Below are positions 7,605 to 16,036 of a DNA stretch of 35,870 nt, piece after piece. A model generated the notes under the pieces. The model was not told where the DNA came from, made no database searches, and was given only the letters and a program-made list of their open reading frames with translations. The translations under genes and the position numbers were made by a program. Where the stretch lies: NCBI GenBank assembly GCA_031264715.1, contig JAISDP010000231.1:1-35870 (forward strand), written 5' to 3'. Positions within the stretch are counted from its first letter, which is position 1, and each line of letters opens with the position of its first letter. Source of the DNA: Bacteroidales bacterium. GTDB taxonomy: Bacteria; Bacteroidota; Bacteroidia; Bacteroidales; UBA4181.

Positions 7605-8963
7605 ATGAAAGAACAATTTAAATCAAGTCGACGGTCTTTCTTCAAGACATCAGCTTTGGGAGCAATAGGGACAATGAGCGTTCCGGCGTTATTGGGAAGC
7701 TGTTCCGGTTCTGCTTCAAAAGAAGAGAAATTAAAAGATGTAGTAGTACCCGAAATCCTGCAAGCAGCCCCTGACGGGAAACCGCTTAAAGCTGGCCTCG
7801 TGGGATGCGGCGGACGCGGAACAGGCGCTGCCGAGGATTTTATCAATGCAGGCAATGGATTGCAGGTAACTGCGATAGGCGATATTTTCAAGGACAAACT
7901 GGACTCGTGCCGCGAAACCCTGAAAGCCAAAGGCCAGAATATTCCCGATGAAAATTGTTTTTTGGGATTCGACGCTTACCAGAAAGTGATCGACTCCGAT
8001 GTAGATGTGGTGTTATTGTGTACACCGCCTGTGTTCCGCCCCATGCATTTCGAATATGCCATCAAGAAAGGGAAACATTGCTTCATCGAAAAACCTTGTG
8101 CAGTGGATCCTGTTGGCGCCAGGCAAATGTTGGTATTGGGCAAGCAGGCTTTCCAGCAGGGACTTTCGGTGATCAGTGGTACTATCCGCCGTTCGCAAAA
8201 GGATTGTATCGAGACTTATCGGCGCGTAGCCGGTGGCGCCATCGGTGAAATTATATCGGCTCATGTATCGCGTCTGGGTGGCGCTTTGTGGTTCAGGCAA
8301 CGCGAAAAAGGCTGGGACGATATGGAGTACATGATGCGCAACTGGGTGAATTTCTGCTGGACGTCCGGCGACCTGGTGGTGGAACAGTTCATTCATGAAA
8401 TCGACATGATGTCGTGGTTCATGGGCGATAAGAAACCCTTGAGGGCCGAAGCTACCGGTGGACGTCAATGCCGCGTGACCGGTGATATGTATGACTTTTT
8501 CAGTATCGAGTATGTGTATGACAACGGTCATCGTGCGCTTTGTACTTCGCGCCAGATCGGTGGATGCGACAGCAACCACTTAGTGATGATATATGGTACA
8601 AAAGGATATACCAACTGTTTTGATACGATTTTCAACCACGATGGTACGGTTGCCTGGAAGTATCCGCATCCGGGGCCGGAAGATGCCGACCGGTCGATGG
8701 AGGTTCCCAACCCGTACGTACAGGAGCATATCCGTTTGGTAACAGCCATCCGTACCAACAAAACCATGAGTGATGTGGAACAGCACGTACAGTCCACATT
8801 GATGGCTATTATGGGACGCGAATCAGCGTACACGGGCAAATTCGTTACCTGGGACCAGGTGATGGCTTCGACTCAGAAGCTGGGTCCCGAAACGTATCAA
8901 TTCGGCCCCGTTCCCGGCATTAAAGAAGAGGTTCCAGTGGCCGGCGTTGCGCCTAAAGTTTAA
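7605..8963 (+). CDS. Gfo/Idh/MocA-family oxidoreductase, exported
   Basis: This 452-residue protein opens with a twin-arginine-like SSRRSFFKTS and a hydrophobic stretch ending in LLGSC, so it may be both Tat-exported and lipidated at Cys33. The NAD(P)-binding glycine motif is GLVGCGGRG (residues 64-72) and the family EKP motif is intact with Lys163. The C-terminal domain is the usual alpha/beta substrate-binding half. It should carry out NAD(P)-dependent oxidation or reduction of a sugar or sugar-like substrate, probably in the periplasm. It lies 8 bases before the TIM-barrel gene, so the two are one operon. Such pairs occur in pathways for inositols and 3-keto sugars; that link is inference. 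Confidence 0.9.
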   Translation: MKEQFKSSRRSFFKTSALGAIGTMSVPALLGSCSGSASKEEKLKDVVVPEILQAAPDGKPLKAGLVGCGGRGTGAAEDFINAGNGLQVTAIGDIFKDKLDSCRETLKAKGQNIPDENCFLGFDAYQKVIDSDVDVVLLCTPPVFRPMHFEYAIKKGKHCFIEKPCAVDPVGARQMLVLGKQAFQQGLSVISGTIRRSQKDCIETYRRVAGGAIGEIISAHVSRLGGALWFRQREKGWDDMEYMMRNWVNFCWTSGDLVVEQFIHEIDMMSWFMGDKKPLRAEATGGRQCRVTGDMYDFFSIEYVYDNGHRALCTSRQIGGCDSNHLVMIYGTKGYTNCFDTIFNHDGTVAWKYPHPGPEDADRSMEVPNPYVQEHIRLVTAIRTNKTMSDVEQHVQSTLMAIMGRESAYTGKFVTWDQVMASTQKLGPETYQFGPVPGIKEEVPVAGVAPKV

Positions 8964-8971
8964 AACATGCC

Positions 8972-9880
8972 ATGATGCAAAGACGCAATTTTATTAAAAA
9001 CACGATACTGGCTACCGGCGCGTTCTCATTGGCCGGCAACTGCGCATTTGCCGGTGGCGTGTCCAAGACACAGCCGGCAAATGCCGGCTTCAAGAAATCG
9101 ATCATGTGGGGAACCGTCGGTATCGAAGGCTCCGTACTCGACAAATGCAAGGCGGTGAAGGAAGCAGGGTTTCAGGGAATCGAACCCAACAGCCACATGG
9201 ATCGCAAGGAAGTGATAGATGCTGCAAAAGCCACCGGGTTGGCAATTACCGACGTGTGTTGTTCCACGCATTGGGGCAAACCGCTCTCGCACCCCGACGC
9301 CACTGTACGCCAAGAGGGTATCGACGGGGCGATCGTTGCCCTTGAGGACGCCAAAGCCTACGGAACCGATGCCATATTATTGGTGCCCGGCACAGTGAAC
9401 GACACCGTAGCCTACGACGAATGTTGGAACCGTTCCACCGAAGGTATCAAGAAACTGCTCCCGGTTGCCGAGAAAATGAAGGTAAAAATATGTATCGAAA
9501 ATGTCTGGAATAACTTTCTCCTGAGTCCGATGGAAGCATGCCGCTTTGTTGACCAGTTCAACAGCCAGTACGTGAAGTTTTACTTCGACTGCGGGAACAT
9601 CCTGGTATATGGCTGGCCCGAACAGTGGGTCAGTATCCTGGGCGACCGTATCGGGCGTATCCACATCAAGGAGTTTAGCAAACAGATAGCAGACAGGCAG
9701 GGCCGTGGAGCCGGTTTCGGCGCACCGCTTACCGAAGGAGATGTCAACTGGGCAAAGGTGATGGAAGCTTTGCGTAAAAGCTATAAAAACGTGTGGCTTG
9801 CTACCGAACAGGGCGGCAACAAAACGCTCGAGGAGTTGAAAGATTTAAGCAAGCGGTTCGATAAGATACTAAGCATGTAG
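8972..9880 (+). CDS. Sugar phosphate isomerase/epimerase-like TIM barrel, exported
   Basis: This 302-residue protein belongs to the xylose isomerase-like TIM-barrel (AP endonuclease 2) superfamily. Barrel motifs include GFQGIEPNSH, ITDVCCSTHWG, ICIENVWNNF, YFDCGN and RIHIKEF; Glu, Asp, His and a later Glu (LATEQGG) should bind a divalent metal. The N terminus reads QRRNFIKNTILATGAFSLAG, a Tat-like signal, so it probably works outside the cytoplasm like its oxidoreductase partner. The family includes isomerases, epimerases and recently described lyases acting on 3-keto-glycosides. The start could be either of two adjacent ATG codons at 8972 and 8975. Exact reaction is unknown; the tight operon with an oxidoreductase argues for consecutive steps on one sugar. 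Confidence 0.85.
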   Translation: MMQRRNFIKNTILATGAFSLAGNCAFAGGVSKTQPANAGFKKSIMWGTVGIEGSVLDKCKAVKEAGFQGIEPNSHMDRKEVIDAAKATGLAITDVCCSTHWGKPLSHPDATVRQEGIDGAIVALEDAKAYGTDAILLVPGTVNDTVAYDECWNRSTEGIKKLLPVAEKMKVKICIENVWNNFLLSPMEACRFVDQFNSQYVKFYFDCGNILVYGWPEQWVSILGDRIGRIHIKEFSKQIADRQGRGAGFGAPLTEGDVNWAKVMEALRKSYKNVWLATEQGGNKTLEELKDLSKRFDKILSM

Positions 9881-10243
9881 AAACCGCACAGGCGCCAAAG
9901 AGAACAAAGGGCACACAGCATGATGTTTCTTTTCCTGATATGATCAAAATGTTGGGAAAACATATCATCTCAAAATAGAAATGCAAAATCCGGTCATGGT
10001 GAATTACCGTTGTACCGGGAAGTTCCGCCAGGCCGAAGATATTCGGTCATATCCTGAGAGTACTGCAAAAGGATGTAGTGTCTTGCCAAATTTCAAATGA
10101 CCCTGTCAGCAGCTTTGCAGCCTGATAGGTCGTTTATTGCAGTGACCTGACAGGCCTGACAGGGTTTTTAGACCCCAGGGTCAAACCAACATTATATCGT
10201 TGACACGGCAGTAGATTACAATCTTTTATAAACATCCTTTGAA
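9881..10243. other. Gene-free gap with inverted repeat and T tract
   Basis: No gene is credible in these 363 bases. CCCTGTCAG at 10101-10109 can pair with CTGACAGGG at 10156-10164, followed directly by five T at 10165-10169, so a long-loop terminator-like structure is possible. The unit CCTGACAGG is repeated at 10146-10163 (CCTGACAGGCCTGACAGGG). Short GC-rich palindromes of this kind recur elsewhere in the window and probably belong to dispersed repeats. No promoter was found for the sigma gene. Confidence 0.4.
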
Positions 10244-10807
10244 GTGAAGCATAGCGAAAACACCGATTTCGAACAATTGTTCCGGCAGTATTATTCCACG
10301 CTTTGTGGAATTGCAAGGGGCTACATCCGTGATATGGTTATTGCAGAAGAGCTTGTCGGCGATGTTTTTGTCAGGTATTGGAATAACAGGCCGCATACAA
10401 TAATCCGGACATCATTGAAAGATTACCTGTTCACATCCGTCAAAAATGCCTGCATCGACTACATACGGACAGAACAGAAACGCCAGCGTAAACTTTCATA
10501 CATTGACGATGACCACAATATCGTGTGTACCATGCTGGCTGATTTGGGAGAAAATCCGCTCGACTACCTGATTTCTGCCGAAACAGAACAGCAGATAATC
10601 AATGCTATTAACGAACTTCCCGGGCGTTACCGGCAGACGTTCGTCCTGTGCCGGCTGGACGGAATGAGCTATGATGAGGCCGCTCAAGCTATGGGAATCT
10701 CCAGGAATACGATCAAGTCGAATTTACGGGAAGCATTGACGCTTTTATATAAAAAGTTAGATAATATAAGACTCATATTATTAATATTTTATCGTTCATT
10801 GTCATAA
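10244..10807 (+). CDS. ECF RNA polymerase sigma factor, Bacteroides expansion type
   Basis: This 187-residue ECF sigma factor starts at a GTG. Region 2 spans about residues 8-75 with FEQLFRQYYSTLCGIARGY and VGDVFVRYWNNR. Region 4 is about 118-165 with LPGRYRQTFVLCRLDGMSY and the HTH AQAMGISRNTIKSNLREAL. A hydrophobic tail (LILLIFY) is typical of the Bacteroidetes group. These factors normally sit just before a FecR-type anti-sigma gene and a SusC/SusD pair and respond to an outer-membrane signal. Here no anti-sigma gene follows: ruvB begins 57 bases later on the opposite strand. Its control and targets cannot be inferred from this window. Confidence 0.9.
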   Translation: MKHSENTDFEQLFRQYYSTLCGIARGYIRDMVIAEELVGDVFVRYWNNRPHTIIRTSLKDYLFTSVKNACIDYIRTEQKRQRKLSYIDDDHNIVCTMLADLGENPLDYLISAETEQQIINAINELPGRYRQTFVLCRLDGMSYDEAAQAMGISRNTIKSNLREALTLLYKKLDNIRLILLIFYRSLS

Positions 10808-10864
10808 AATTTTTCCCATTACCGTTCGGTAAAAAGTACAAGAGAGGATTGGGAGGAACTATTC

Positions 10865-11887
10865 CTAAAACAGCAATTCCGGGTCTTTATAGCGGCTGAT
10901 TCCGAGATTGGTATATGCAATAGCTGTTACTTCGCGGCCGCGCGGCGTTCGTTTCAGGTAACCTTCCTTGATCAGGAACGGTTCGTACACTTCCTCAATG
11001 GTTCCGGGGTCTTCGCCCACTGCAGTGGCAATGGTTGTCAGTCCCACGGGGCCGCCGCGGAATTTTTCGATCATGGTACGCAGTATCCGGTTGTCCATTT
11101 CATCCAGGCCGTGGCGGTCGATGTTCAGGGCATCCAATGCGTAACGCGTGATTTCCAGGTTAATAGTTCCGTCGCCTTTCACCTGGGCAAAATCGCGTAC
11201 GCGGCGCAGCAATGCATTGGCGATACGTGGCGTACCACGGCTGCGCGAAGCCACTTCTGTTGCGGCTTCCGGTTCAATCGGGGTTTTCAGGATACGGGCT
11301 GCACGTGTTACAATGTGCGTGAGAACGTCCGTATTGTAGTATTGCAGGTGACAGGTGATGCCGAACCGCGCCCGCAAAGGACTGGTGAGCAGACCCGACC
11401 GGGTGGTGGCGCCTACGAGTGTGAAAGGATTAAGCGTGAGTTGTATCGATCGGGCGCTGGGACCTTTATCAATCAATATGTCGATAGTGTAATCTTCCAT
11501 GGCTGAGTAGAGGTATTCCTCCACTACGGGGCTGAGCCGGTGTATCTCGTCGATAAACAGCACATCGTTCCTCTCAAGGTTGGTGAGAATACCTGCCAGG
11601 TCGCCGGGTTTGTCGAGCACCGGCCCCGACGATAATTTCAGGTTGACGCCCAGTTCATTGGCAACGATATTGGCCAGCGTGGTTTTTCCCAAACCCGGAG
11701 GACCGTGCAGCAACACATGGTCGAGCGCTTCGCCCCGCATCCTGGCTGCTTGCACAAATACACGGAGGTTATCCACTACCTTAGGCTGCCCGCTGAATTC
11801 AACGAAACCGGCAGGCCGCAACGAGCGGTCGAGTTCTTTGTCCTCCTTGTCCCAATTACTGGTGCGAAATTCTACAGTATCCGGCAT
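10865..11887 (-). CDS. ruvB: Holliday junction branch migration DNA helicase RuvB
   Basis: This 340-residue AAA+ ATPase is RuvB. Walker A is GPPGLGKTT at residues 62-70 and Walker B is LFIDEIHRL with DEIH at 112-115. Sensor 1 is in GATTRSGLL and the arginine finger region is PLRARFG; the C-terminal winged helix carries GGPVGLTTIATAVGED and RTPRGREVTA. It forms hexameric rings on RuvA-bound Holliday junctions and drives branch migration in recombinational repair. Full length and all motifs are intact. It is on the minus strand between unrelated genes, so it is probably monocistronic. A plus-strand neighbour ends 57 bases from its stop. Confidence 0.98.
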   Translation of the reverse strand: MPDTVEFRTSNWDKEDKELDRSLRPAGFVEFSGQPKVVDNLRVFVQAARMRGEALDHVLLHGPPGLGKTTLANIVANELGVNLKLSSGPVLDKPGDLAGILTNLERNDVLFIDEIHRLSPVVEEYLYSAMEDYTIDILIDKGPSARSIQLTLNPFTLVGATTRSGLLTSPLRARFGITCHLQYYNTDVLTHIVTRAARILKTPIEPEAATEVASRSRGTPRIANALLRRVRDFAQVKGDGTINLEITRYALDALNIDRHGLDEMDNRILRTMIEKFRGGPVGLTTIATAVGEDPGTIEEVYEPFLIKEGYLKRTPRGREVTAIAYTNLGISRYKDPELLF

Positions 11888-12202
11888 GAAAATATTTTTC
11901 AGATGCCAAAGATAGTAATTGAAAGTTGAAAATTGAAAGGTAAAAGTTGAAAATTAGTACAATGTGCTTATTTTCAATCGAATCATTGGCAACTTCGGGC
12001 ACAGGGCAATCTTTAGTCCGTCCGGGTCAACTTTTCCCTGCCTCAATGGTTAACATTATCGCAAGGGATACGTTTTTATTTTAACCCACCTCGTTTCAAA
12101 AATGTGTAACAAAAATGTTTTTTTTCCGTATAAAAGAGATAAATATCAGGTTAAAACCCTCTCGAGGTGGATTTTGTGGATGTGTTTTATGGAGAATCAA
12201 GA
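11888..12202. other. Divergent gap with A-rich repeats and a separated inverted repeat
   Basis: The first part (about 11925-11955) is low-complexity repetition of GAAAGTTGAAAATT, common between Bacteroidetes genes. CCACCTCG at 12086-12093 is the exact reverse complement of CGAGGTGG at 12163-12170, so the leader of the surface-protein gene could fold back over about 70 bases that include runs of T. GGAGAA at 12191-12196 is a plausible ribosome site for the ATG at 12203. No TAnnTTTG box was seen. Confidence 0.45.
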
Positions 12203-14815
12203 ATGACAACCCGACAAAGATATAGTTTCATATTGAAACAGAGTTTGATACTGTTATTCTGTTTGTTTGCAAGTATTTCTCTGCTATCGGCGAATATTAT
12301 TGTCACACAGCCGGTAAGCCAGACGATATGCAAATCACAGGGATCTGCTACATTTTCCGTTACTGTGTCCGGTAGCCAGACTTCCTATACTTACCAATGG
12401 TATAAATTGGTTAATGGAAACTGGAACATGTTGCCCACCCAGGATGCCAAAGGACCCGGCTACACCACCCAGAATGAAGGCACCTACCGTTGTGTCGTTA
12501 CGCTATTTGGCACCACTACATCGGAGACCTCCCAACCTGCCAGCCTGATCATTCACGATGTCCCCTTCATCACAGGTATTATCGCCTCGGAAGTATGCAG
12601 CGGCGGTAACCTTGTAGCGGCGGTCGACCGCATCACTACCAATGGCAGCGATTTGCAGTCGTACGAGTGGAAATTGGAAGGCGCCACGGTTGAAAGCGGA
12701 ACGGTATCCAATAACACGGTTCCCGATCTGGTGTATCCCGTAACCGACGCAAAAAGCGGAAAGCCTCTTTGGGTAGAGATTCGAAACAGTTGTGGAACAA
12801 CGGCGTCTTCATCCATACCCATCATCGTATGGTCGCCCCCGTTGCCTCCTACGCCTGTTACAAGCAACTATTGCGAAGGAGATGCGGCTACACCCCTGAC
12901 TATCATTGAGAGTAATACAGCCGTATGGTATGATGCTGACACAGGAGGCTCAATCATACCGGCGCCTGTCCCGGATACGTCAATACCCGGTACGCAAACA
13001 TGGTGGGTGTCGCAAAAGGTAGCGTATTCTTCCGGCCCGGCTTGCGAAAGCAGCCGTACACCTGCCTCCGTGACCGTGCGCCCATTGTCTGATATACCCA
13101 GTTTTGCAGCGAATATCGATTTGTGTCTCAACGATCCTGATACAACATTGAAAGCCGTCGGTACGGACATTAAATGGTACGACCAACAAAAGAAACCGTT
13201 GCCGACTGCCCCCCAGATCAACACAAGTACGGCGGGCGAACAGACATATTACGTCACCCAAACCAAACCCGGAGAATGTGAAAGCCCGATAGACAACGGG
13301 AAAATTACCGTCCTGGTCAGGAGCCGGGCTAATGTGGACGCCGTGGAGCTTTCATATGCGTCCGAATTGTGTCCCAACAACAGCACCGTGATCGAAGCTG
13401 TTTCGCAGGTATCCAATTCCACGTTCAGGTGGTATGCTCACGATAATAAAACCGGATTGATTCATACCGGATCAACCTTTACGACCCCTGTGCTGATGCA
13501 CGACACGACATATTACGTCACGGTGCAGTATCTGGATATGTGTGAAAGCAGTTATCCCAAATCAGCGATGATAAACGTAAGGGATAATACGCTGCCCAGA
13601 ATTACCGCTCCGCCAAGCCTGGTCGTCAGTACGGGCGACGGGGTCTGTTATGCCGCCAATGTCGATATCGGCCAACCCCTTGTGTCGGACAACTGTACCG
13701 ATATGAGCAATCTCCTGGTATACACCGATCCCGTGGCGCCGGTCACTTATCATTTGGGCGACACGACCCTGACATGGTGGGTCATGGACGAAGCAGGCAA
13801 TAAAGATTATGCACTGCAAACGATCTCGGTGAGGGACAGGGAAAAGCCCAAAGGCACGTGCCCGGAAGATATCATCATAGAACTGGATGAAGATGAAAAT
13901 TCTGCCGTAGTGACCTACAATTTGAACTATACCGATAATTGCAGCCCGGTAAAATATGTAATGAAAACAACGGGAACGGCTTCGGGGTCGGTATTCAATT
14001 TGGGCACAACCCCTGTAAAATACGAGATCACCGATTCTGTCGGAAATACTGAAACCTGCGAATTTAATGTCATCGTACGTCATCCCTACCGCCCGATGGA
14101 AGTAGCCCTAAGGGTGAACGCTTACGAGGTTTGCCCGGGTGGAAAAGTCGTCGTCACCACGGTAATCAGCGGCGGAAGCGGGACGTATGTTTATTCGTGG
14201 AAACCGCGCGTATGGAACGAAGCCGTGCTCAGTGACTATCCTCTGGCAAGCACTGTATACGAAGTAACCGTGAGCGACGGCATCACCACCCAGACCAAAG
14301 ATGTCCAGGTTACGGTACTGGAAATCCAGCAGGTGGCGCTGACGCTCGAAGGTCGCCCCATGGACGAAATATTCGAAGGCAACGAAGTATTGGTAACAGC
14401 TACGCCCGGTTTTGCAAGTTACGAACTGTTGCTTGAAAATAAGGTGGTGCAGAAGGCGGGGTTGAATAACTCGGTGAGTTTCCAGGCCGAACTGGGAACA
14501 TACCGTGTGCGGGTATTTGCCACCGACGTCAATTTCTGCGTTTCGCAGGATCAGTTGCAAATTGATGTAACCAGTAGGAAATTGCCCAATATTTTCACAC
14601 CGAACAAGGACGGTAAAAATGATATATTCCTCGAAGGTTTCGACCTTCAGGTATTCAGCCGGGCCGGCGAACTGCTCTATAAGGGCGTCAACGGGTGGGA
14701 TGGCGTATACAAAGGCAAGCTGTTGCCCCAGGGCACATACCTGTACGTGGTAAGGCGCACCATGAACAATGGCGAACAGCGGCTTTTCAAGGGAACCGTA
14801 ACCTTAAAACGATGA
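12203..14815 (+). CDS. Large surface protein with Ig-like/HYR domains and type IX C-terminal domain
   Basis: From the ATG at 12203 the protein is 870 residues with a signal peptide ending near SLLSAN. A GTG start 36 bases upstream would put polar residues before the signal and is rejected. The exposed part is a string of beta-sandwich modules: an Ig-like domain with YQWYK (about residues 30-120), several CHU-type Ig-like modules with paired cysteines (WYDADTGG, KWYDQQKK, FRWYAHD), two HYR-like modules (DNTLPRITAPPSLVVSTGDG and DREKPKGTCPEDIIIELDED) and a PKD-like module. The C terminus (NIFTPNKDGKNDIF, GWDGVYKG, LPQGTYLYVV) is the gliding-motility-associated type B sorting domain used by the type IX secretion system. 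It is probably a cell-surface adhesin. The next gene overlaps by four bases. Confidence 0.9.
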   Translation: MTTRQRYSFILKQSLILLFCLFASISLLSANIIVTQPVSQTICKSQGSATFSVTVSGSQTSYTYQWYKLVNGNWNMLPTQDAKGPGYTTQNEGTYRCVVTLFGTTTSETSQPASLIIHDVPFITGIIASEVCSGGNLVAAVDRITTNGSDLQSYEWKLEGATVESGTVSNNTVPDLVYPVTDAKSGKPLWVEIRNSCGTTASSSIPIIVWSPPLPPTPVTSNYCEGDAATPLTIIESNTAVWYDADTGGSIIPAPVPDTSIPGTQTWWVSQKVAYSSGPACESSRTPASVTVRPLSDIPSFAANIDLCLNDPDTTLKAVGTDIKWYDQQKKPLPTAPQINTSTAGEQTYYVTQTKPGECESPIDNGKITVLVRSRANVDAVELSYASELCPNNSTVIEAVSQVSNSTFRWYAHDNKTGLIHTGSTFTTPVLMHDTTYYVTVQYLDMCESSYPKSAMINVRDNTLPRITAPPSLVVSTGDGVCYAANVDIGQPLVSDNCTDMSNLLVYTDPVAPVTYHLGDTTLTWWVMDEAGNKDYALQTISVRDREKPKGTCPEDIIIELDEDENSAVVTYNLNYTDNCSPVKYVMKTTGTASGSVFNLGTTPVKYEITDSVGNTETCEFNVIVRHPYRPMEVALRVNAYEVCPGGKVVVTTVISGGSGTYVYSWKPRVWNEAVLSDYPLASTVYEVTVSDGITTQTKDVQVTVLEIQQVALTLEGRPMDEIFEGNEVLVTATPGFASYELLLENKVVQKAGLNNSVSFQAELGTYRVRVFATDVNFCVSQDQLQIDVTSRKLPNIFTPNKDGKNDIFLEGFDLQVFSRAGELLYKGVNGWDGVYKGKLLPQGTYLYVVRRTMNNGEQRLFKGTVTLKR

Positions 14816-15744
14816 TGCGGCAACAAATGAAGAGATTCCTCTACATATGTGTCCTTACATTTGGCGTAGTTGGCATATCCCTTGCGCAAACCGACCCGAT
14901 GTTCTTCCAGCAGGCCAGTAACCGCGGACTGATCAACCCGGCGACTACGGGAAAAGGCGGCGATATGAACGCTGCTTATACCATGCGCCAGCAATGGGTC
15001 GGCTTTCCGGGACCAACAACGCAGGCCATATATGGCCATGGTTTTGTAAAGCAGATACGTTCGGGTTTTGGATTATCATGGATCAACAATAAGTTCGGAC
15101 CGCAACGGACCAACAATATCAAACTGGATTATGCCTATTTCGTCCCGTTCGAGGAAATCGCTTTTCTTTCGTTCGGACTGGGGATGGGGATCATGAGTAA
15201 TACTTACGACGAATCGAACTTATTTAATTATGACGACAACGACGAATTGATCACCAAGGGTAAAAAGTCGAAAACCCTGCCCGATTTTGATTTCGGATTT
15301 GAATTCAATACACGGTATTGGGAAGTCGGCGCTTCGGTGACTCATATCACCTATATGTACGACGACCAGAGTCTTGTGCGCCCGATGAGGAATATTTATG
15401 CGTATACACGTGTCAAACTGGCGATGAACAAGTATTGGGATTTCATACCGGGCATCACCTGGCACAATACCCGCAAAATGAATACCTGCGAGGTAAATGC
15501 AGCATTTCGCTACAACAATAACATCTGTGTGAACCTGATATACCGGAATCCTGTGGATTGCGGTATAGCGCTTGGAATCGATGTTTACGGCGGAATCCGT
15601 GTAACTTATTCATACGATTACGGTTTTGACAATCTGAACGGCTACAACAGCGGTTCGCATGAAATAACCCTTTCATACAACATCCCTGTGAACACCACTT
15701 ATGTGAGGAGCAAACTGCGGTTCTTCAGGTGGAAGATGTTTTGA
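14812..15744 (+). CDS. PorP/SprF-family type IX secretion-associated outer membrane protein
   Basis: The 310-residue product starts at the ATG overlapping the previous stop (ATGA); an in-frame upstream extension is ignored because the signal peptide KRFLYICVLTFGVVGISLAQ lies just after this ATG. The mature protein begins DPMFFQQASNRGLINPATTG, the PorP/SprF signature in which an N-terminal stretch with NPA precedes beta strands. Alternating aromatic strands (YAYFVPFEEIAFLSFGLGMG and others) fit an outer-membrane barrel. Members are commonly encoded next to a large type B type IX substrate and help its secretion or surface attachment, so this pair should act together. Overlap implies coupled translation. 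Confidence 0.92.
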   Translation: MMRQQMKRFLYICVLTFGVVGISLAQTDPMFFQQASNRGLINPATTGKGGDMNAAYTMRQQWVGFPGPTTQAIYGHGFVKQIRSGFGLSWINNKFGPQRTNNIKLDYAYFVPFEEIAFLSFGLGMGIMSNTYDESNLFNYDDNDELITKGKKSKTLPDFDFGFEFNTRYWEVGASVTHITYMYDDQSLVRPMRNIYAYTRVKLAMNKYWDFIPGITWHNTRKMNTCEVNAAFRYNNNICVNLIYRNPVDCGIALGIDVYGGIRVTYSYDYGFDNLNGYNSGSHEITLSYNIPVNTTYVRSKLRFFRWKMF

Positions 15745-15847
15745 TCGTTTCCTGAAATTTTTTGTGGGAAGTATATTTCCCGTCACAAGGCGGCGTTTTA
15801 AATCCTTGACGATACCCTGACAGGATAATTTTTAATTTTTTGTAACT

Positions 15848-15855
15848 TATTTTTG
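15848..15855 (+). promoter_or_regulatory. Possible -7 box for the polysaccharide locus
   Basis: TATTTTTG fits TAnnTTTG and lies about 180 bases before the export gene, giving a long leader. A TTTG -33 box at the proper spacing is missing, so this is tentative. Confidence 0.4.
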
Positions 15856-15881
15856 CGGTGTTCGTATAATAATTCGTATGG

Positions 15882-15913
15882 TTGTGCATCCGGCTCTTCA
15901 TCCGGATGCACAA
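15882..15913. repeat. Perfect 12-bp inverted repeat in the polysaccharide leader
   Basis: TTGTGCATCCGG at 15882-15893 and CCGGATGCACAA at 15902-15913 are exact reverse complements with an 8-base loop. The RNA hairpin would form soon after the proposed transcription start. No T tract follows, so it is not a standard terminator. It may be an attenuation or RNA-stability element, or simply a dispersed palindrome. Confidence 0.65.
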
Positions 15914-16036
15914 GCCTCGGAAAAGGTTCATACAGGTTACGTCAGGCACAATTGGATGTGACTGACGGTAGCGGAGCTGTAACAAGTCTAAAATTTTCTC
16001 ATATATTGTAAAAACAGGTAAATTATAAAATTACAT

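Noticed and set aside
8013..8579. 188-residue minus-strand open frame
   Set aside because: It is the complement of the oxidoreductase gene and has no recognisable motif.
12167..12202. GTG start of the surface protein
   Set aside because: ATG 12203 with GGAGAA upstream gives a clean signal peptide; the GTG also lies in the inverted-repeat arm.
14695..14811. Upstream extension of the PorP/SprF gene
   Set aside because: It would place 39 residues before a clear signal peptide and overlap the sorting domain of the previous gene.
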